Assembly (NCBI RefSeq): GCF_003335105.1
Contig: NZ_QFWQ01000007.1
Coordinates: 172,306-236,305 of the forward strand
Reading direction: 5' to 3'
DNA: 64,000 nt
Origin: Rhodanobacter denitrificans
GTDB lineage: Bacteria > Pseudomonadota > Gammaproteobacteria > Xanthomonadales > Rhodanobacteraceae
Shown: positions 41,915 through 52,269 of the stretch, one piece after another
Position numbering within the stretch: position 1 is the first letter of the stretch
How the letters are laid out: each line of letters starts with the position of its first letter
The notes under the pieces: generated by a model
Databases searched by the model: none
Seen by the model: the letters and a program-made list of their open reading frames with translations, nothing else
What the model was told of the DNA's origin: nothing
Made by a program: the position numbers and the translations under genes

Positions 41915-42604
41915 ATGACGCCCACCGAGCTCCCCGCCGCACCTGCCGGCTTTCCGGATATCGCCGCCAGTTTCATGCTCGACGGTCCCGCCGGCAAGCT
42001 GGAAACGATCAGCGACACCGCCGAACCGGCCTGCGCGCGCCGCGGCGTGGCGGTGATCTGCCATCCGCTCACGATCGAGGGCGGCAGCATGCACAACAAG
42101 GTGGTGACGATGGCCGAGCGCGCGCTGCGCGAATCCGGCCTGGACACGGTGCGCTTCAACTTCCGCGGCGCCGGCAATTCGCAGGGCGCGTACGACCATG
42201 GCCACGGCGAAGGCGACGATCTGGCCGCCGTGGTGGCGTGGATGCGCCGCATGCGCCCGCACGACGCGCTGTGGCTGGCCGGCTTCTCGTTCGGCAGCTA
42301 CGTGACCATCGCCAACGCGGTGCGCCTGCGCGCCGATGTACTGGTCAGCATCGCGCCACCGGTGGGGCGCTGGCCGTTCGACGCGGTCGCGCTGCCGACC
42401 TGCCCGTGGCTGATCGTGCAGGGCGAAGCCGACGAGATCGTCGAGCCGCAGGCGGTGTTCGACTGGGCCGGGACGCTGGAGCACCGGCCCGAGCTGGTGC
42501 GCATGCCCGAGACCAGCCACTTCTTCCATCGCCGGCTGATGGACCTGCGCGGCGCGATCAGGCATGCGATACGCGGCTGGCTGCCACCCTTGCGGCACGG
42601 CTGA
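41915..42604 (+). CDS. Alpha/beta hydrolase
   Basis: The 229-residue product has CHPLTIEGGSMHNKVV near the oxyanion strand, FNFRGAGNSQGAYDHG, the nucleophile elbow GFSFGSY (Ser at about 125), Asp in QGEADEIV and His in ETSHFFHRR. This matches the COG2945-type hydrolases, small enzymes of unknown substrate. ATG 41915 is favoured over longer frames. zapE follows 37 nt later on the same strand. Confidence 0.88.
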   Translation: MTPTELPAAPAGFPDIAASFMLDGPAGKLETISDTAEPACARRGVAVICHPLTIEGGSMHNKVVTMAERALRESGLDTVRFNFRGAGNSQGAYDHGHGEGDDLAAVVAWMRRMRPHDALWLAGFSFGSYVTIANAVRLRADVLVSIAPPVGRWPFDAVALPTCPWLIVQGEADEIVEPQAVFDWAGTLEHRPELVRMPETSHFFHRRLMDLRGAIRHAIRGWLPPLRHG

Positions 42605-42641
42605 CGCCGGCCATCGCCCCTTTCGAAGACCTGCCCGCTCC

Positions 42642-43760
42642 ATGAGTGAAACCCCCTCGCCCGCGCCCACGGCGCGCTACCTCGAAGGCGTCGCCGCGCA
42701 CCGCTGGGAGTCCGACCCGACCCAGCTGGCGCTGCTGCCGGAGTTCGACCGCATGCACGCGGCGCTGTGCGCCGGACCGGCGAACGGCAACGGCCTGCTC
42801 GGCCGCCTGAAATCCCTGCTCGGCAACGACCCGCCCGAGGCGGTGCCGGGCCTGTACCTGTGGGGCACGGTGGGCCGCGGCAAGACCTTCCTGATGGACC
42901 TGTTCGCCGCCAGCCTGCCGCACGGCGTGGTGCTGCGCCGGCACTTCCACCGCTTCATGGGCGAGGTACACGAGCACCTGCGCACGCTGGGCGAGCGGCA
43001 GAGTCCGCTGGCGGAAGTGGCCGCCGGTCTCGCCGCGCGCTGCCGCGTGCTGTGCCTGGACGAGTTCCTGGTCAACGACATCGGCGACGCGATGATCCTG
43101 TCGGGCCTGCTCGACGCGCTGTTCGCGCGCGGCGTCACCCTGGTCACCACCTCCAACACCGCGCCGGCCAACCTGTACCAGGGCGGCCTGCAGCGCGCGC
43201 GTTTCCTGCCCGCGATCGCGCTGATCGAGCGGCACTGCCACGTGGTCGAGATGGCCTCCGCGCACGATTGGCGCCTGCGCGCGCTGACCCAGGCTTCGGT
43301 CTACCTCACCCCGCCCGGTGCCGAGGCGCACCGCGCGCTGGAGCGCATCTTCGCCGGCCAGGCCCGCGGCCACGTGGAGGAGCACGGCAACCTGCACGTC
43401 AACGGCCGCGCGATCCCGTTCGTCAAGCGCGCCGACGACATCGTCTGGTTCGAGTTCGCCGCACTGTGCGAAGGCCCGCGCGCGGTGGCCGACTACATCG
43501 CGCTGGCCAAGGCCGGCCCGACGGTGATCGTGGCCAACGTGCCGCAGTTCACCGTCTACAGCGAGGACGCCGCCAAACGCTTCGTGCAATTGGTCGACGA
43601 GTTCTACGACCGCCGCGTCAAGCTGGTGCTGTCCGCCGCCGCGCCGATCACCGAGCTGTACGACGGCGAACGCCTGCGCGCCGAGTTCGGCCGTACCGAA
43701 TCGCGCCTGATCGAGATGCAGAGCGAGGAATACCTGGCGCTGGACCATCGGCCCGAATGA
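42642..43760 (+). CDS. zapE: Cell-division ATPase ZapE (AFG1-like)
   Basis: ATG 42642 gives 372 residues. Walker A is LWGTVGRGKTFLMD, Walker B is VLCLDEFLVND, and TTSNTAPANLY is the sensor-like segment of AFG1 ATPases. ZapE associates with the division ring in E. coli under stress conditions. Length and motif order match the family. Confidence 0.93.
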   Translation: MSETPSPAPTARYLEGVAAHRWESDPTQLALLPEFDRMHAALCAGPANGNGLLGRLKSLLGNDPPEAVPGLYLWGTVGRGKTFLMDLFAASLPHGVVLRRHFHRFMGEVHEHLRTLGERQSPLAEVAAGLAARCRVLCLDEFLVNDIGDAMILSGLLDALFARGVTLVTTSNTAPANLYQGGLQRARFLPAIALIERHCHVVEMASAHDWRLRALTQASVYLTPPGAEAHRALERIFAGQARGHVEEHGNLHVNGRAIPFVKRADDIVWFEFAALCEGPRAVADYIALAKAGPTVIVANVPQFTVYSEDAAKRFVQLVDEFYDRRVKLVLSAAAPITELYDGERLRAEFGRTESRLIEMQSEEYLALDHRPE

Positions 43761-43801
43761 ACTGCTACCGTGCCGGCTGAGGATCGCCACCGGAGCCACC
43801 C

Positions 43802-44188
43802 ATGTTTCTTCCGCTTGCCGTCGTCCTGCTGCTGGCCGCCGCCGACCTGCCGCCTGGCCAGGATTTCAGTACGCGCGTGACGCAGGGCCGGCTGGCCGAG
43901 GCCGCCGCCACCGGGCCGGCCTACCAGAAGCAGCTGTGGGACCGGATCACCGCCCCTACCGCGGCGGCGCTGAAGGGCTGCATCACCCGCCATGCGCCGG
44001 CCGACAAGTCGCCGTTCACCCTGGTCGCCGACGTCCAGGCCGACGGCAGGCCGGCCCGGATCGAGGTGCTGCCGCCGACACCGGTCGCCACCTGCATGGC
44101 CGACCGCTTTGCCAGCGGAATGCTGCCGCCGCCACCCACCACGCCGGCGCCCTACCCGATCGAGATCGACTTCAGCATCGTGCCTTGA
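43802..44188 (+). CDS. Small exported protein of unknown function
   Basis: The 128-residue product opens with a short signal peptide (MFLPLAVVLLLAAA). The mature part has two Cys (about 60 and 97) that could pair, and a Pro-rich segment LPPPPTTPAPYP. I do not recognise a family. GGAG lies upstream of ATG 43802. It lies 41 nt after zapE and 56 nt before an exported amidohydrolase, all on the + strand. Confidence 0.75.
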   Translation: MFLPLAVVLLLAAADLPPGQDFSTRVTQGRLAEAAATGPAYQKQLWDRITAPTAAALKGCITRHAPADKSPFTLVADVQADGRPARIEVLPPTPVATCMADRFASGMLPPPPTTPAPYPIEIDFSIVP

Positions 44189-44244
44189 GCCGGCATCGCG
44201 ACGGCCGCACGCCCACCTCGACCATCCCCGCCACGGAGACACCC

Positions 44245-45555
44245 ATGCACCGCACCGTCCTCGCCCTCGCCATCGCGCTGGCCGCCACCGCCCTCGCACC
44301 GTTGCACGCCACCGACGCTTCCGGCGTGCAGGCCATGGCGCAGCAGGAACTGCCACAGGTCATCGCGTGGCGGCGCGACATCCACCAGCACCCCGAGCTG
44401 AGCAACCGCGAGGTGCGCACCTCGGCGCTGGTCGCGCAGGAGCTGAAGAAGCTGGGGCTGGAAGTGCACACCGGCATCGCGCACACCGGCGTGGTCGGCC
44501 TGCTGAAGGGCGACCTGCCCGGGCCGCGGCTGGCGATCCGTGCCGACATGGACGCCCTGCCGGTGACCGAGGAGGTGAACCTGCCGTTCGCCTCGAAGGC
44601 GAAGGGCGAGTATCGCGGCAAGACCGTCGGCGTGATGCACGCCTGCGGCCACGACGCGCATACCGCGATGCTGCTGGGCATGGCGCAGGCGCTGGCCGGG
44701 ATGAAGAAGCAGTTGCACGGCTCGGTGCTGTTCGTGTTCCAGCCGGCCGAGGAAGGTGCGCCGGCGGGTGAGGAAGGCGGCGCCTCGCTGATGCTGAAGG
44801 AGGGCCTGTTCAGGCAGTTCAAGCCGGACGCGATGTTCGGCATGCACGTGGTCAGCGCGCTCAACGTGGGCACGGTGGCGGTGCGGCCGGGGCCGACGAT
44901 GGCCGGCTCGGACTGGTTCCGCATGGTGGTGCACGGACGCCAGACTCACGGCGCGATGCCGTGGAACGGGGTCGACCCGATCGTCACCGCCGCCGAGATC
45001 ATCAGCACCGCGCAGACCATCGTCAGCCGCAAGCTGGACATCGGCACGCTGCCGGCGGTGCTCAGCTTCGGCATCGTCGAGGGCGGCTCGCGCTACAACA
45101 TCGTGCCGGACAAGGTGGAGCTGCAGGGCACGCTGCGCACGTTCGACGCCGGCATGCGCCAGCAGGCGATCGACAACCTCAAGGGCATCGCCGAACACCT
45201 CGCCGCGGCGAACGGTGCCACCGTGGAGGAACAGATCCCGGTCGGCGACAGCAACCCGGTGCTGGTCAACGATCCCGCGCTGGCCGCAAGGGTGAAAGCC
45301 AGCATCGTCACGGCGATCGGCGCCGGGCACGTGATCGAGGCGAAGCCGTGGATGGCCTCGGAGGACTTCGCCTACTTCGCGCAGAAAGTGCCGAGTGTGT
45401 ATTTCTTCGTCGGCGCCACGCCAGTCGGCCAGGATGCCTCGAAGGCGCCGGCCAACCACTCGCCGAAATTCTTCCTCGACGAGGGCGCGCTGAAGATCGG
45501 CATGGCCTCGATGCTGCAGGCCAGCCTGGATTATCTCGGCACGCCCAGGTCCTGA
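44245..45555 (+). CDS. Exported M20-family amidohydrolase
   Basis: ATG 44245 has GGAG upstream and opens a signal peptide (MHRTVLALAIALAATALAPL). The 436-residue product has the M20D marks HQHPELSN, RADMDALPV, MHACGHDAHTAMLLG (metal ligands) and FQPAEEG. Cytosolic relatives hydrolyse N-acyl amino acids, hippurate or IAA conjugates; this one should act in the periplasm or outside. Substrate unknown. Confidence 0.93.
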   Translation: MHRTVLALAIALAATALAPLHATDASGVQAMAQQELPQVIAWRRDIHQHPELSNREVRTSALVAQELKKLGLEVHTGIAHTGVVGLLKGDLPGPRLAIRADMDALPVTEEVNLPFASKAKGEYRGKTVGVMHACGHDAHTAMLLGMAQALAGMKKQLHGSVLFVFQPAEEGAPAGEEGGASLMLKEGLFRQFKPDAMFGMHVVSALNVGTVAVRPGPTMAGSDWFRMVVHGRQTHGAMPWNGVDPIVTAAEIISTAQTIVSRKLDIGTLPAVLSFGIVEGGSRYNIVPDKVELQGTLRTFDAGMRQQAIDNLKGIAEHLAAANGATVEEQIPVGDSNPVLVNDPALAARVKASIVTAIGAGHVIEAKPWMASEDFAYFAQKVPSVYFFVGATPVGQDASKAPANHSPKFFLDEGALKIGMASMLQASLDYLGTPRS

Positions 45556-45585
45556 CGGCGGCAGGCCGGGGATGCGAAGGCGCCG

Positions 45586-46131
45586 CTACGCCGCGGTCGT
45601 GCCGGACTGCTGCATCCGCTGGAAGCGGCTATGGTGGACCAGCAGGCCGCTGAAGTAGGCAATGTAGTAGCCGACCAGCAGGCCGATCACCAGCATGGTC
45701 AGCGGGCTGGCGGCGTAAGCCGTCGGCGGCATCACGCCGGGCGCGGCCGAAACCTGCTGCATCTGCGGCCATGCCACCAGCATCCGCCAGGCCAATCGCC
45801 CCAGCAGCAGCGCAGTGAGCAGCGCACCGATCCACGGATTCGGCACGTAGCAGTCGCCCTTTGCCGGATCGACCTCGAAACGGGTCAGGCGCAGCCCGAG
45901 CAGGCCCAGCGCACCGCCGAGCAGCACGCCGCCAGCGAGGCCCTCGGCCAGCGCAAGGTGGTGGAACCCGCTGAGCGCGAGCACGCCGCCGAGGACCGCG
46001 AACATCACGATGCGGAAGATCATCCGCTTGCGCCGGATCGGCTGGCGGCCGAACTGCCGGCTCACCCGCCGCCACACCATCCAGGCCAGCAGCGGCAGCA
46101 TCACGAGATATTGGGTCAGGTGGGCGGGCAT
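45586..46131 (-). CDS. Integral membrane protein of unknown function (CcdC/DUF1453-like)
   Basis: From ATG 46131 the 181-residue product has four to five hydrophobic segments, with a basic cytoplasmic loop RRVSRQFGRQPIRRKRMIFR after the first. A longer start at 46137 is possible, but GGTGAG is well spaced only for 46131. The pattern recalls CcdC/DUF1453 membrane proteins. No partner is evident; it is convergent with the amidohydrolase gene. Confidence 0.75.
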   Translation of the reverse strand: MPAHLTQYLVMLPLLAWMVWRRVSRQFGRQPIRRKRMIFRIVMFAVLGGVLALSGFHHLALAEGLAGGVLLGGALGLLGLRLTRFEVDPAKGDCYVPNPWIGALLTALLLGRLAWRMLVAWPQMQQVSAAPGVMPPTAYAASPLTMLVIGLLVGYYIAYFSGLLVHHSRFQRMQQSGTTAA

Positions 46132-46230
46132 GGGCATCTCACCGGGCAGATGGTGCCCAGCATAGTCGCCCGCGGAATGGCTGACGATTGACGTTTGTCA
46201 CCCCTCGCCGTGCGGCAGGAGCGCGGCGCG

Positions 46231-46974
46231 CTACTTCGCCTTGCCCTGGTTCGCCACCGCGGCCATCTTTGCCGCGATCGCCTCGGCATCGCCGAGATAG
46301 TAGTGGTTGAGCGGCTGCATCCGGTCGTCGAACTCGTACACCAGCGGCACGCCGTTGGGGATATTCAACTCGACGATCGCCTCGTCGGAAATGCCGTCCA
46401 GGTATTTCACCAGCGCGCGCAGCGAATTACCGTGCGCGGCCACCAGCACGCGCTGGCCGGACTTGATCGCCGGCGCCAGCACCTCGTGCCAGTACGGCAG
46501 CACGCGGGCCACGGTGTCTTTCAGGCATTCGGTGTCGGGGATCTGCTTCGGATCGAGCGCCGCGTAGCGCGGATCGTGCACCGATTCGTTGGCGGCGCGC
46601 TCCAGCGGCGGCGGCGGGATATCGTAGCTGCGGCGCCACACCTTCACCTGCGCCTCGCCATACTTCGCCGCGGTCTCGGCCTTGTTGAGGCCGGTGAGGC
46701 CGCCGTAGTGGCGCTCGTTGAGGCGCCAGTCGGTGAGCACCGGGATCCACATCAGGTCCATCGCGTCCTGCACGCCCCACAGCGTGCGCACCGCGCGCTT
46801 GAGCACCGAGGTATGCGCCACGTCGAACATGTAGCCGCCCTCGCGCAGCAGGCGACCGGCCTCGCGCGCCTCGGCCATGCCCTGCTCGGTGAGATCGACA
46901 TCGGCCCAGCCGCTGAAACGGTTGTCGAGGTTCCACTGCGATTGGCCGTGGCGGATCAGGACGAGCTTGTGCAT
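46231..46974 (-). CDS. gpmA: 2,3-bisphosphoglycerate-dependent phosphoglycerate mutase
   Basis: ATG 46974 gives 247 residues starting [15 protein letters not shown], the catalytic His motif. [16 protein letters not shown] and the second His in [17 protein letters not shown] complete the dPGM signature. It interconverts 3- and 2-phosphoglycerate in glycolysis and gluconeogenesis. No cofactor-independent enzyme is in view. The Xanthomonadales commonly carry GpmA. Confidence 0.96.
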   Translation of the reverse strand: MHKLVLIRHGQSQWNLDNRFSGWADVDLTEQGMAEAREAGRLLREGGYMFDVAHTSVLKRAVRTLWGVQDAMDLMWIPVLTDWRLNERHYGGLTGLNKAETAAKYGEAQVKVWRRSYDIPPPPLERAANESVHDPRYAALDPKQIPDTECLKDTVARVLPYWHEVLAPAIKSGQRVLVAAHGNSLRALVKYLDGISDEAIVELNIPNGVPLVYEFDDRMQPLNHYYLGDAEAIAAKMAAVANQGKAK

Positions 46975-47117
46975 GGGGGCGCCCAACAGTGAGGTGTAAA
47001 CCAGGAATGGTGCAGGCCGGCCCGCACAGCGTCAAATGCGGCCCCTGCCACAGGTCATGCCAACCCTGCGCGGCGGCGGCGCATCCTAGTACGGAACCCC
47101 CACTCCAGGAGACCACT

Positions 47118-47783
47118 ATGCGTCGATTCCCGACGATCCTCATCCTCGCCGCACTCGCGCTGGGCCTGTCGCCGCTGGCCAGTGCGCGCGACAACGATAT
47201 CGACAAGGTCAACGGCTCGGTGCAGGTCGAAGCCGGCCAACAGGTCGGCGACGTCAGCACGGTCAACGGCGCGGTGCATATCGCCGGCGGCGCCAGCGTG
47301 CACGAGGCCAGCACCGTCAACGGCAAGGTCGAGCTGGGCGACAAGGCCCAGGCCACCAAGCTCGGCACGGTCAACGGCGCGATCAGCCTGGGCAGCGCCA
47401 GCCGGGTCAGTGGCGAGGTGAGCGCGGTGAACGGCAGCATCCATCTGGCCCGCGGCGCCGACGTCGGCGGCCGGGTCGGCAACGTCAATGGCGCGATCGT
47501 GCTCGACGGCGCCCACGTCGCCGGCGGCCTCGGCACGGTCAGCGGCGACGTCACGGTGGGCGCGGACTCGCGCGTCGAGGGCGGCATCCTGGTCGACAAG
47601 CCGAACAACGGCTGGTTCCACTGGGGCAGCGAGCGCAAGCCGGTGATCGTGATCGGCCCGCACGCGGTGGTGCAGGGCACCCTGGAATTTCGCCGCGAAG
47701 TGGTGCTGAAGGTCAGCGACAGCGCTCAGATCGGCCCGGTGAAGGGCGCCACGGTGGAGAAGTTCAGCGGGGCCACGCCGTAA
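47118..47783 (+). CDS. Exported VNG-repeat protein (predicted beta-solenoid)
   Basis: ATG 47118 has AGGAG upstream. After a signal peptide (to about residue 23) the 221-residue product contains seven units of about 17-19 residues built on (T/K)VNGxVxL: DKVNGSVQV, STVNGAVHI, STVNGKVEL, GTVNGAISL, SAVNGSIHL, GNVNGAIVL and GTVSGDVTV. Each repeat has an inside/outside alternation that fits a right-handed parallel beta-helix. The C-terminus (about 155-221) is a different domain with PVIVIGPHAVVQG. Function unknown; similar proteins form envelope scaffolds or adhesins. Confidence 0.85.
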   Translation: MRRFPTILILAALALGLSPLASARDNDIDKVNGSVQVEAGQQVGDVSTVNGAVHIAGGASVHEASTVNGKVELGDKAQATKLGTVNGAISLGSASRVSGEVSAVNGSIHLARGADVGGRVGNVNGAIVLDGAHVAGGLGTVSGDVTVGADSRVEGGILVDKPNNGWFHWGSERKPVIVIGPHAVVQGTLEFRREVVLKVSDSAQIGPVKGATVEKFSGATP

Positions 47784-47790
47784 AGGGCAG

Positions 47791-48888
<1,098 letters not shown>

Positions 48889-48907
48889 ATCGCGGATGGC
48901 CGGAGAA

Positions 48908-49348
48908 TCAGCCGCCCGGCGAAGCCATCGGCATCGCTTCGGCGCCGGCGGAAATCAGCTGCAGATCCCGGCCGATGTCGCCACTGAGGTAACGCATCCA
49001 GTTCATGTAGTTCGTATGGATCAGGCGGGTGCCGTCCTTCTTCACCTCGTACTTGAGGTTGGTGCTACCGGCGTAGCTGATCTTGACCTGGTGCGTGTCG
49101 AAGGCGACGTGGATCCTCGCCTGGTAATCGTTGCCGTTCAGCGCCGCGTCGATGCCATCGGCATGCTCGGCGGTGACGACCCAGGTACGACCGATCAGCG
49201 CGCCCTTGACCGCCTTGCTCACCTGCACCGCGGTCAGGCCGGCGGGCACGTCGATCGGCGGCGGGTCGACCAGCGGGGTCTGGCGGAACGCCATGGTCAG
49301 CAGCAGCATGGGCAGCAGCAACAGCAATAATAGCCGTGAACGCGGCAT
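48908..49348 (-). CDS. Small exported protein of unknown function
   Basis: ATG 49348 has AGGGAGG upstream and opens a Leu-rich signal peptide (MPRSRLLLLLLLPMLLLTMA). The 146-residue product then carries an alpha/beta pattern with VSKAVKGALIGRTWVVTAEH and IHVAFDTHQVKISYAGS. I do not recognise a named family. It ends in Met/Pro/Gly. It is separated from hemF by 129 nt and has its own terminator. Confidence 0.8.
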   Translation of the reverse strand: MPRSRLLLLLLLPMLLLTMAFRQTPLVDPPPIDVPAGLTAVQVSKAVKGALIGRTWVVTAEHADGIDAALNGNDYQARIHVAFDTHQVKISYAGSTNLKYEVKKDGTRLIHTNYMNWMRYLSGDIGRDLQLISAGAEAMPMASPGG

Positions 49349-49429
49349 CGTGTTTCCTCCCTGATAGGCCGGCAAGGCGCGCGGCCCGTGCAGTCTGCCG
49401 GGGCGGCGCGCGGCGTACAACCCGGCCGC

Positions 49430-50131
49430 TCAGCTGATCCGCGCGCGCATCCGCCGGTGTCCGATCAGTTGCGCCCAGCGCAGGCCCAGATCGGTCCACA
49501 TCAGATAGCTGGCCTCGACCAGGAGCAGGCCGAGGTAGCGCCGATGCCGCGGCATCGCCGGCTCGGCCGCTACCGGGGTGCTGTCGAAACCGAGCCGTCG
49601 CGCCAGCAACAGGCAGCGGGCCAGGTGGTAGCGGCTGGTCACCAGCGCCACCGGCGGCAGGCCGGCGTTGCCGGCCTCGGCCAGCAGCAGGCGGCGCGCG
49701 TGGCGCAGGTTCTCCAGCGAATCCACCGAATCCTGCTCCAGCTCCAGCCGCACCGTGCCAGGCAGGCCGTGCTGCCGCAGCCAAGCCTGGCCGGCGGCGG
49801 CCTCGCTGCGCTGGCCGCCGCTGCAGCCGCCGAGCAGCAGCAGGTGGCCGGTTTGCTGCTGCTCAGCCAACGCCAGCGCACGGCGCAGCCGCTGCCGGTA
49901 GTCGTGCTCCGGCGCATCGCGCTCGAGCCGGCGGCCGAACACCAGCGCCACCATCCGCCGTGGCGGCGCCAGCGGGCTGCGCGCGGCGACCCGGCAGACG
50001 TGGATCAGGTAACCCAGCCAGACCAGGCCCGCGCTGAGCAGCAGCGCCAGCACGGTGACCAGCGCGGCATGCTGCACGTCGCGGTCGCGCAGGTAGCGCC
50101 AGCTTGGTGAGGGGGACGGGTTCGACGACAC
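49430..50131 (-). CDS. DUF218 (YdcF/SanA-like) membrane protein
   Basis: The 233-residue product has one N-terminal helix (about 22-44) and a DUF218 domain with VALVFGRRLE, LLLLGGCSGG and VTSRYHLARCLLLARRLG. YdcF/SanA-type proteins are implicated in envelope integrity or SAM binding, without a settled enzymatic role. The start is GTG 50131. It lies between a hypothetical gene and the pigment cluster, pointing away from the cluster. Confidence 0.82.
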   Translation of the reverse strand: MSSNPSPSPSWRYLRDRDVQHAALVTVLALLLSAGLVWLGYLIHVCRVAARSPLAPPRRMVALVFGRRLERDAPEHDYRQRLRRALALAEQQQTGHLLLLGGCSGGQRSEAAAGQAWLRQHGLPGTVRLELEQDSVDSLENLRHARRLLLAEAGNAGLPPVALVTSRYHLARCLLLARRLGFDSTPVAAEPAMPRHRRYLGLLLVEASYLMWTDLGLRWAQLIGHRRMRARIS

Positions 50132-50269
50132 GGGATTTTGCGGAGGAGCGGGCGCTCCAGCTTAACCGGGCGTATCCGGTTCGCGGCAGCTTCATGCCCC
50201 GGCAACCACCCTGAATGCCCACCTGGTCACAGGCTAGGCATTCTGCAGGGTCAACGTTAGGCTTTCCTG

Positions 50270-51475
50270 ATGCCCCTTCCCATGACACCCCTCGCGGTCA
50301 CCGCCTACACCGCCACCTCCGCCATGGGCAGCGGCCTGGCGGCACAGCTCGATGCGCTCGAGCGCGCCCGCAGCGGATTGCGCCCCAACGACATCAGCAG
50401 CGCGCCGCTGGCCTGCTGGATCGGCCGTGTCGACGGCGTGGAGGACACTGCCCTGCCCGCCGCGCTCGCCGCCTGGGACTGCCGCAACAACCGCCTGGCC
50501 TGGCTGGGCCTGAACCAGGACGGCTTCCTCGACCGCGTGGGGGCGGCGCGCGCACGCTACGGCGCCGCCCGCGTGGCGCTGCTGCTGGGCACCTCCACCG
50601 CCAGCATCGGCGCCACCGAGGAGGCCTATCGCCGGCTCGATCCCGATGGCGGCATGCCCGACGACATGCTGCGCCCGGCGATCCACGCGCCGCATTCGCT
50701 GGCCGGGTTCGCTGCCGCCGCGCTCGACCTGGAAGGGCCGTGCCTGACCGTCTCCACGGCCTGCTCGTCCAGCGCCAAGGTGTTCGCCAGCGCCGAGCGG
50801 ATGCTCCGCCTCGGCCTGGTCGATGCGGCGGTGGTCGGCGGCGTGGACACCCTGTGCGACAGCGTGCTGTTCGGCTTCAACGCGCTGGAGCTGGTGTCGC
50901 CCGAGCCGTGCCGCCCGTTCGACGCCGCGCGAAACGGCATCTCGATCGGCGAGGCCGCCGGCTTCGCCCTGCTGGAGCGCATCGAGGCGGCGCCCGATGC
51001 GCCGCGGCTGCTCGGTTATGGCGAGGCCAGCGACGCACACCACATGTCCACGCCGCACCCGGACGGCCTCGGCGCCGAACTGGCGTTGCGCGACGCGCTG
51101 GCGCGCGCCGGCCTCGACGCGGCGCAGGTGGACTACATCAACCTGCACGGCACCGCCAGCCTGAAGAACGACGCGGTGGAGGCGGCGCTGGTCAGCCGCA
51201 CCTTCCCTGCCACCACGCGGGCCAGTTCGACCAAGGGCTACACCGGCCACACGCTGGGCGCGGCCGGCATCGTCGAGGCGACCATCGCGCTGCAGGCGAT
51301 CGAACACGGTCTGGTGCCCGGCAATCTCGGCGGCGACACGCCCGATCCGATCTGCGGCGCGCACTTCGCCTGGCGCAACGAACACCGGCGCGTCGACGTG
51401 GCGCTCAGCAACTCGTTCGGCTTCGGCGGCAACAATGCCTGCCTCGCGTTCGCCCGCGCGGGGTCCGCCGCATGA
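50270..51475 (+). CDS. Beta-ketoacyl-ACP synthase of the aryl-polyene/xanthomonadin cluster
   Basis: The 401-residue product has the condensing triad: Cys in VSTACSSSAK, His in NLHGTAS and His in GYTGHTLGAAG, plus the C-terminal FGFGGNNA. It extends the polyene by two carbons per cycle. It differs from housekeeping FabF in sequence and in its partner: the next gene overlaps it by 4 nt and encodes a shortened synthase-like protein. TTAGG lies near ATG 50270. Confidence 0.93.
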   Translation: MPLPMTPLAVTAYTATSAMGSGLAAQLDALERARSGLRPNDISSAPLACWIGRVDGVEDTALPAALAAWDCRNNRLAWLGLNQDGFLDRVGAARARYGAARVALLLGTSTASIGATEEAYRRLDPDGGMPDDMLRPAIHAPHSLAGFAAAALDLEGPCLTVSTACSSSAKVFASAERMLRLGLVDAAVVGGVDTLCDSVLFGFNALELVSPEPCRPFDAARNGISIGEAAGFALLERIEAAPDAPRLLGYGEASDAHHMSTPHPDGLGAELALRDALARAGLDAAQVDYINLHGTASLKNDAVEAALVSRTFPATTRASSTKGYTGHTLGAAGIVEATIALQAIEHGLVPGNLGGDTPDPICGAHFAWRNEHRRVDVALSNSFGFGGNNACLAFARAGSAA

Positions 51476-52269
51476 CCGCGCTGAGCGTCCATGTGGAAGG
51501 CGTCGGCCTGTGGTCGCCGCCGCTGGCCGACTTCGCGGCACTGCGGAACCTGCTCGCCGGTAGCACGCCGGAGCCGGCGCCGGCGCGACCCTCCGCCGCC
51601 ATGCTGCCGCCGAACGAGCGCCGCCGCGCACCGGAGAGCGTGCTGCTGGCGATCGAAGTGGCCGGCCAGGCGCTGGCGATGAGCGGCCGCGACGCCGCCG
51701 CGCTGGCCTGCGTGTTCGCCTCCTCGCATGGCGACCAGGCGATCACCGACTACATGTGCGCCACCCTGGCGCACTCGCCGATGGAACTGTCGCCGACCCG
51801 CTTCCACAATTCGGTGCACAACGCCGCGGTCGGCTACTGGACCATCGCCACCGGCTGCCACGCGCCGTCCACCGCGGTCTGCGCCCAGCGCGAGAGCTTC
51901 GGCGCCGGCCTGCTCGAGGCGGCCAGCCAGGTGCTGGCCGAACAGCGCCCGGTGCTGCTGGTATGCAGCGACACCGCCAGCAGAGGCCCGCTGGACGAAG
52001 TCACCGCCTGCCGCCTGCCATTCGGCTGCGCGCTGGTGCTGGCGCCGCAGGCCGGCGCCACCACGCTGGCCCGGCTCGACCTCGGCCTGCAGCCGCGCGC
52101 GGCCCTCGACGCGCCACTGCCCGAGCCGCTGGCCGGCTGGCGCGAGGGCAATCCGTCAGCGGTGAGCCTGCCCTTGCTGGCCCTGCTCGCCGCCGGCCGC
52201 GGCGGCCACTGCCGACTGGCCACCACCGCTACACTGGAATTGCACATCGACATGGAGCCCGTCGCTTGA
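51472..52269 (+). CDS. Shortened beta-ketoacyl-synthase-like protein (chain-length factor type)
   Basis: The 265-residue product matches the N-terminal half of ketosynthases (VFASSHGD, RFHNSVHNAAVGYWTIATG) but the position of the active Cys is shifted and the C-terminal His region is missing. In aryl-polyene clusters such partners act with the full ketosynthase as a chain-length factor. It overlaps the upstream gene as ATGA and the next as TTGA, so the three are likely made in fixed ratio. Confidence 0.85.
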   Translation: MTALSVHVEGVGLWSPPLADFAALRNLLAGSTPEPAPARPSAAMLPPNERRRAPESVLLAIEVAGQALAMSGRDAAALACVFASSHGDQAITDYMCATLAHSPMELSPTRFHNSVHNAAVGYWTIATGCHAPSTAVCAQRESFGAGLLEAASQVLAEQRPVLLVCSDTASRGPLDEVTACRLPFGCALVLAPQAGATTLARLDLGLQPRAALDAPLPEPLAGWREGNPSAVSLPLLALLAAGRGGHCRLATTATLELHIDMEPVA

